Below, in pieces: positions 57,533-64,000 of a stretch of DNA of 64,000 nucleotides. The DNA lies in contig CM028329.1 of the NCBI GenBank assembly GCA_016647705.1, positions 62,327,231 to 62,391,230 of the forward strand, given 5' to 3'. Source of the DNA: Eucommia ulmoides. Lineage: Eukaryota; Streptophyta; Magnoliopsida; Garryales; Eucommiaceae. The notes under the pieces were generated by a model that was given only the letters and a program-made list of their open reading frames with translations, made no database searches and was not told where the DNA came from. Position 1 is the stretch's first letter. Every line of letters starts with the position of its first letter. The translations under genes were made by a program, and so were the position numbers.

Positions 57533-57549
57533 CTTAGGTGATAATCACT

Positions 57550-59555
57550 CTTCATACGCGTTTTCCTCTGTCAGATTTTTCTCTGTCATTACCTTTATTT
57601 TAGTTATATTTAAAAAAATACATGAATATAATTAATTGGCGTCACTAACACTTAGGTGCAAAAAATACTGGCAATCGGTGATAATGGCAAACAATGACGC
57701 AAAATCTTAATTGGCGTCATGGATTTTGATAAACCTTAATTAGGATTAATTGATTATGAGATTAAGTAGTAGAACTTAAAATAGATTAAATTAAAAGAAT
57801 TTATGTTTAATTTAAAATTAAATAAGATAAATTATGAATTAAATTTAAATTATTATATTTACTAATTATTGCGAGGAGGATCTATTCTAAGAGTGACATC
57901 TCATGGTATTGGACAACCAACTAAATCGTTGTCCTAAGCAAAAATAAGAAAAGAGATTCATATGTAATGCTTGGAGTCATATGATTAACCAATCACAAGT
58001 TGTTAAACCCAAAAAGATTAGCCTTAATTAAACCAAATAATTAGCATTTTGGATTGAGAAAAATGTCATGTCACAAATAAAGACGAAATAAAAATTGGAT
58101 GGGGTCCGCAAAATATATCGTTAATAAAACCAGAATCTGGCCATGTCCTAAATTGAATTCACAAGGTAGTTGTGAATTTATTTATTTTTATGACCAAAAA
58201 ATAAGATTTTTTGCTTTCATGTTGGTCTCTCCTCCACGCACTCTCTCTCTGTGAATATCAATGAATAACATGAAAAGTTTAGAGATAAAAGAGAAACGAC
58301 GGTTAAGATTTATTATTTCTGAATAATGAATAAAAGAATACTACAGAAAACCTAGGATAGAGAGACTTATATAAACGTACAATGGTAAACCTAGAAAATA
58401 AGTAAAAGACTATTCTACCCTTACTAAATAATAAGAATAAACCCGAGTAACTCTAATAAAGTTGACGCTCCTCAGTCCTCACCGCCGTCCTCTCACAATG
58501 ATGCTACATCACCGTCACCACTACCACGATGTAGCTACAACCATTGCCTCCACCACCACCTGGTTGCACTTTTCTACTATTTTTATGACCCCAAAAAAAA
58601 AAGCCAAAAAAAAAAAAGGACTATCATCTGACTGTAGAAATTTGGGCCACCTCACAATAATAATTCAGATTTTAATTAATGGTGGGGTATTGATAATGTG
58701 GTATGAGGACAGGCCATCTGCTTTTTCTGATTTGAAACATATATATGTAGGTCACAGTTTTCAGATCTCAAACCTGCCTCTCATGCCATGCCTCAATACT
58801 TACTTTCTATGCAAAAGTGAGAAGAACATTTAAATTTTGAGGATTCTAACACTCAATAATGAGAGACACTTCAAGAAAAATGACATTTAGCTACGAATTT
58901 TTTTATAGTCAAAAACATTATGTTTCGTACCGAAAGTATTTTAGCGGCGAAATATTTTCTTGACTAGTTTCATGGGGTATGCTTCGTAACAGAAGATATT
59001 TGACAATGAATTATACTTTCGTCGCGCATGAGTACTATTTCACGATGCGTACCCAAATTTGTAGTTAAATATTTGCATTACGTATTAAGTGGAGTAATTC
59101 CTTTCATACATAGGCTATTTTGAGACGTTTCGGGATTTTGTCCATATTTTTTTAATATCAAACGAGATGGTTTAACCTTGTGAACAGAAAAATGAGGTGT
59201 TTTTTTTTTTTTTTTAAGGTTTTTGCAGAAGATTTGAGTTATCTGACAGGGTGGTTGTTTTGCAGAATATGTGGGAGACAGGATAATATTTATTGTTCAT
59301 GAACAATAATTCACTAATTTAATTGTAATAAAATCAAAAACATTAGGAGGAATCAAAAGGTTACGTAGCACATGCTCTCAAAACTTGACTTACATTTTGG
59401 TCAAATTCATAACAGTCCCTAATGTTTCTTCAATCAATCAATCAAATCCTAATTATCAAATTGCATGTGCAATTATGATCAAATCCTAATTTGACAAATC
59501 CTTAATTAAATCATATATTAAGGATTAATTATTGTCATTACCTGTTTATTGGTTT
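57550..59555. other. Intergenic DNA, no supported gene
   Basis: It is AT-rich. A CAC/ACC-rich stretch at 58480-58565 with an A run at 58590-58618 reads open but is low complexity. TTAAGTGGAGTAATTCCTTT near 59096 resembles a TRIM family C piece. T run at 59201-59215. Confidence 0.5.
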
Positions 59556-59620
59556 GACCCTTCTCCAGCCTCTGCGCAAAGCGGGAGTTTTGTAACACCG
59601 GACTGTCCTTTTTCTTTACC
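59556..59620 (+). mobile_element. SINE-like tail remnant 1
   Basis: CCTCTGCGCAAAGCGGGAGT followed by TTTGTAACACCGGACTGTCC and a T run resembles a tail common in plant tRNA-derived SINE-like repeats. A second decayed copy is at 60205-60290. The 5' half is not recognisable. Confidence 0.45.
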
Positions 59621-59664
59621 TATTTGTTGGTTTGACTATGCCTCAAATTTGGTTTACATTAAAA

Positions 59665-59950
59665 AAAAGGGATAGTTGACGATTAGTCTTAAATAGCAGA
59701 TGTAATATGCTACTAGTCCCATTTAAAATATAAATTTTGATTTAGTCTCTTAAATTGATTTTTACTTGCATATTAGTGTTAACATCTGTATAATATTAGT
59801 TATAGATTATAAATTACACGTAACATAATAAATATTTTACACATAAATTGGATACATATAACTGCAAAAATATAGTGCATGTAATGAGTCTTCTGCATTT
59901 TTTTAATGTACGAGACTAAAACACAAATTGGTTGAAGACTTTATTTTTGG
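59665..59950 (+). mobile_element. Dispersed MITE-like repeat, copy 4 (short)
   Basis: GGGATAGTTGACGATTAGTC, TAAATTTTGATTTAGTCTCT and TATTAGTTATAGATTATAA follow the family order. The TTACATGTAAC core is reduced. Confidence 0.5.
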
Positions 59951-60204
59951 TTATAATAATGGATAAGGGACTTGCTTAAATTAAGGTAGTTCCTTCGAAT
60001 TTATTTCAGGTGTTATATGGGAGAGTTGGTATTCAAAGACCAATAATTATTTGGAAAAGAGTGGAGCAAATCATGGACCATTTTCATGCAGATTTGAGTG
60101 AGGAAATCACGGGAACAATTTTCTTTCATGTGATGTTCGGGTTATGGCGTATCCATGTTTTGCTCCTAATTTCAGGGATGTGTTCTATTGCGTAGTTTCA
60201 CAGA

Positions 60205-60290
60205 TCTAAGTGATCCGACCCTTCCTAGGACTCCGCGTATAGAGAGAGTTTTGTAGTATCGGACTGTCTTTTTTTTTTTTTTTCTTTTTT
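60205..60290 (+). mobile_element. SINE-like tail remnant 2
   Basis: TGATCCGACCCTTCCTAGGA, then CCGCGTATAGAGAGAGTTTT and GTAGTATCGGACTGTC with a T run parallels the copy at 59556. Confidence 0.45.
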
Positions 60291-62146
60291 CCTCTATTGG
60301 GTACTTCAACATTTGGGCCTATGTTATGAATTGTTTCTCTTTTCTTACCCCTCTTTATTGGGCCCAAACTCACCACTAAAACTCAAAGCCCAACTACTTC
60401 TTATAGACTCTTCTCGATAATCCCACCCGCCAAGTTTTGGTTCGGGTATTGTTTGATTGGAAGAATGAAAAGAAAAATTATTCACTTATCTAAGTTAGTA
60501 CTGTTAGTATTGAAATCTGGCTAATACTTTTAGTTGTTTGGGTTAGAGTACACGTAGAGATTTTTTTTATTAAGTTGGCAATAATCTTCTATATAGTGTC
60601 ATCATCTGCCTAGTGAATTATCATCGGTCAAATCCTTGCAATCCGATCATGTCCTTTACAATCATATATTAAAAAAAATAAAGATTTTATTATGAAGGGT
60701 ATAATTAAAATTTTTGTAAATTCTTTAGTATTTTCTCTCAATTTGGTGAGGATAAAAATTGCTCGGGAATTATACATTTTTATTTTTATTTTTCTCTCCT
60801 TCCATCCGGTTTTTTTTTTTTTTCCCTATTTTTATCATATTTTCTTTCTTTATTTTTATATTCATCCATTTTTCTACGCAACCATTTGCACCCTAAATGA
60901 ATCATATGCAAAATTGGTTTCGTTGGTGAGGTCGCCATTTCCAGGCCACAATCTTCTCCCATTAAACGTGGAATATGACGGTAATCTCGTAACTAACATA
61001 CGATTAGTCAGTTGTAACGTTCCTCATGCATGTAGGACATGGAGATTATGGGTTGACCTGTTCTTGGCCTTGTTAATGTGGATTTTGATTACCCATTGTT
61101 GGACCTGCTTTCGAGGCATGCTTTGTTTATGTATCATGTTAAGACCTCTTTCTTGGTGGGCTTGATACGTTCAACCCAGAACAATTATCGGGTCACATCT
61201 TTCAGATCGGATAATACACATGATAATAATATTTTCTAAAAATTGACGTGAGATGCTAATAATATGGTTTAAAAATTGTTTAAGAAAAAAGTGTTTTAAG
61301 TGATGGTTGGGTTAGGTCAACATCGTTAAACAGCACATTGAGGCACGCGTTTATAATAAGGACAAGATTAGACCCAACAAATCCCGAAAACGTCTCTTAG
61401 AATCAGTTTTTTCAAAAAGTTACTACCCAAATTGTCGTTTCTTACCTTAAAACTTAACTCACAAATTTGTTTACAAAAAACAAAAATCAAAAAATACCTT
61501 CTGTTGCTTCGGTAGGCTGAAATAAAATTAAATAAAATGAATGTGGTATTGAAATAAAATAATAATAATAATAATAATTATTATTATTATTATTATTATG
61601 TTTTGTGACAAACAAAATTAAACATAATATTGGAATAACCATTACTATTCTTACGTGTAGTTACAAAATACATTAAACTTGATATTGGAATGACCGATAA
61701 ATAAAAATGAAATAATATTTGAAAATATTTGAAAATTTTAGAACAAAATTTTGAGAACATAACAGAATTATTCAGAGACATTAAACAAATGTCACCTAGG
61801 TTATCCTTTAACCCGACAAATTAAAAGACTTGAAAATACTTTCGTATTTCTGTTTCTTTTTTTTTCTGTTAAAAAAATAACTTATAACTGAAAAAATAAA
61901 AAAAATAAAAAAAAAATGATTTGCTTACGTTCTGATTCCAAGATTTTGTTATAAAAATCTGAGAACAGAACAGAATAAAATTTTCTTTATTTTACTGATT
62001 ATGTTCCAATCATTTTGTTAACAAACTTAAGATAGAAATACCAAACCCTACTTATACCTTACTTGTTTAGTGTTTCTGTTCTCATAAATTGAGAATACAA
62101 ATAAACATATGAGGAAAAAGTTGTTTATTTCGAGTTTTATATTTAT
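60291..62146. other. Intergenic DNA with AAT/ATT palindrome, no supported gene
   Basis: A plus-strand open frame at 60692-61165 is mostly AT-rich simple sequence. An AAT run joined to an ATT run lies at 61556-61599. The interval 61600-62050 repeats words such as CAAAATTTTGAGAACATAAC and TTGGAATAACC, perhaps part of an old MITE. Confidence 0.5.
61556..61599. repeat. AAT/ATT microsatellite forming a perfect palindrome
   Basis: AATAATAATAATAATAATAA is followed directly by TTATTATTATTATTATTATT, so the tract is an inverted repeat of about 20 bp per arm. Confidence 0.9.
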
Positions 62147-62147
62147 T

Positions 62148-64000
62148 GTCACACCCCACCCCGGACACCCATCACCTGTGGAGCTGGCATGACGTCGACA
62201 CGACATCACCTGAGCGACAAAGCAACTAGAAAGTAATAGTATGCATTCATAATTATACAATTATCCAAAATCAGATCATAAACATCTTCCCTAACTAGAG
62301 ACACACCCGTCCATGAATTTTGGACAACAACGAAAGAAAAAAATAAAAGACAATGAACCTCTCCTAGGTTCTAAAAACATTCTTATTTAATAATAATACC
62401 TTCTAGATAAAACAACATTTACACATGGATCCAGCATAAACATAATATATGCAGTAAAAATGGAGTAATATATATAAGTTCCATTTTTAAAATCATCAAG
62501 TATAAATATCATACCAATCACCGTAATAAATAATAAATAAATCATCCAATATAAACAAAACATCACATCCCAAAACACCACTCCACCACAACACACACTG
62601 GCTAGCCATAGTGATCGTTTTAACCTCACGATCGGGAATTGCAACGGTACCGTACCATTAATAGGATATGCCTTCCTACGAACACCCACCACTCCGCCGA
62701 AGTGGATAATCACTGCGCAGTATAAACATCTAGCATCACTCCGCCGAAGCGGATAAATATCACTCCGCCGAAGCGGATCACATCACCCAATAATATCGTG
62801 TAATCAACATCGTCAAATCACTGCATAATTTTCAAAAGCATCTAATTTAAAAACAATCATTTTCCATCATAGATATATACAAATAATTTGGTAAGAAGAC
62901 AGTACACTCACCTCGTTTCTGGTGCTACAAAAATCTCACCGTCCAAAGCTTACCGTGGTGTTGGTGTCTGCGAACCTAGAAATGATAGGGCCTAAGTTAA
63001 TATTTTATGTAAAATCACCTAGTCATGTAATACAGGCCCTAAGTTCCGCATTTTTTCATTCCCCATATTTTATCTATGAGATTTGTTATTATTTTAATAA
63101 TTTCGTTCTATTAATTATTACATAAAAATCTTGTAATATGAACGATCCCAAATTTATTATTTCGGTTACAAAGATTTTTAGGTTAAGATTGAATTTAACA
63201 AAACTAGAATAAATTTAACGGAAAACGATATCCATTCCGAATCGTTCACGGACCGCGAAAAGGATTTGAATTTGAATTTGAATTTTTTTCTTTTGTTGGG
63301 GTTAGTTGTACAATTCCCCCCTCCCCCCCCCCCCCCCCCCTTTTTTTTCTCTCTTCTCCAGACCCGACGCGGCCCCTCTCTCTCTCTACTGTTGCCGACC
63401 GCCAGTGGCCTCCCCCTCCTTGCCGATTCTCCTGTCGACCTTGCACCACCCACAACGTCCATCAGACACCACCCCCGGCCACCTCACCAACTCACCCGCA
63501 CACCTATCAGATCACTGTTCATACACCCACGCACGTTGCGACACACATACACCCCCCATGCATGCAACTACACATGCATGCCCAATGCCAACGGCACGCC
63601 ACGGGACCAACGACCCATGCCGACGGTGACATACGCACACAGCGGCACACCGCAGCCGCAACCAACTCACACCACTGCCACCACCGTTGATCAACCTCTC
63701 TCTCTCTCTCTTCGTCTCGGTTTTTTTTCCTTTGTTGGGTTCTCGTTGGCGCAACACACATTCGCACACACACACACACACACACACACACTAACTGAAC
63801 AATCAAAACACACACACACAAACCCACACGCTGTCGGAAGAAGAAAACCGAGCACAACCCACACCGCCGGAAAATAAACCGACCCAACTCGCCACGCTCA
63901 TGCATGCACACACCAATCAAATAATTAGAGGAATTACACATAAATACTCACCAGCCTGACGATCGTCGATGATTGGACGACGATTAGCAACTCCCGCTCA
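62148..64000. mobile_element. Candidate LTR retroelement sequence running to the window edge
   Basis: TGTCACACCCCACCCCGGAC at 62148 is a start often seen in plant LTRs. It is followed by CACTCCGCCGAAGCGGAT repeats (62690-62778), a C run (63317-63340), GC-rich low-complexity sequence and a CA repeat (63763-63791). Open frames at 63178-63941 on both strands arise from these simple repeats. No gag-pol is visible, and the other end is outside the window. Confidence 0.4.
62690..62778. repeat. Three copies of CACTCCGCCGAAGCGGAT
   Basis: Copies lie at 62690 (with GTGGAT), 62737 and 62761. Each contains CCGCCGAAGCGG, or a close variant, which can form a small hairpin. Confidence 0.85.

Noticed and set aside
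60692-61165. 157-codon membrane-like protein
   Set aside because: Hydrophobicity comes from T-rich simple sequence, and no family was recognised.
62736-62778. CRISPR-like short repeats
   Set aside because: Only three copies with unequal gaps, in plant nuclear DNA; better seen as part of an LTR.
63178-63941. Long open frames on both strands near the window end
   Set aside because: They are produced by C runs, CT and CA repeats in LTR-like sequence; no domain.

Overview
This is nuclear DNA from a flowering plant, most likely a eudicot. The evidence is intron-rich plant genes, AT-rich intergenic DNA, a Tat-lineage Ty3-gypsy retrotransposon, TRIMs, MITEs, SINEs and a plant L1 LINE. I could not place the species. 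There are no operons, CRISPR arrays or phage genes, and I saw no convincing functional tRNA or rRNA gene.

Layout. Positions 1-10241 are the 3' part of a Tat (Ogre/Retand-like) LTR retrotransposon. A gag-protease region broken by three in-frame stops is followed by an open RT/RNase H/integrase frame, a 3' UTR carrying a 66-bp tandem array, a polypurine tract, and a roughly 2.46-kb 3' LTR that contains a hairpin cluster and its own 121-bp array. Positions 10.3-13.1 kb hold a copia fragment, a dispersed MITE-like repeat and a possible LTR remnant.

Six host genes follow: a NIMA-related protein kinase (minus strand, 13225-16215, 13 exons); a stress-associated A20/AN1 zinc-finger protein (plus, CDS 21636-22127); a PRELI/MSF1 mitochondrial lipid-transfer protein (minus, CDS 23896-24453); an AINTEGUMENTA-LIKE/PLETHORA transcription factor (plus, 37355-40448, nine exons including a 9-nt micro-exon and a GC-AG intron); a GH127 beta-L-arabinofuranosidase (plus, 48111-52944, 12 exons); and a DRT100-like secreted leucine-rich-repeat protein (minus, 55867-56961, one exon). 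They are unrelated functionally and each appears to be its own transcription unit.

The intergenic DNA is largely small mobile elements. Five elements are flanked by TTA or TAA and share GGC..CGTTTGG-like ends (Harbinger-type). At least three TRIM-like families are present, one copy nested inside a hAT-like MITE in a GH127 intron. Two SINEs in the same orientation share a conserved tail, and an L1-type LINE piece has a 16-bp target duplication. The coding tail and 3' UTR of the AIL/PLT gene are duplicated 3.75 kb downstream, and that duplicate carries a later 135-bp MITE insertion for which the original copy is the empty site.

I found no clearly new biochemical system. The most interesting signals are the two independent tandem arrays and the hairpin cluster in the Tat element, the duplicated AIL/PLT tail, and TRIM LTRs whose promoter resembles that of plant snRNA genes. 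Exon boundaries were assigned by eye from splice motifs, reading frame and family similarity.
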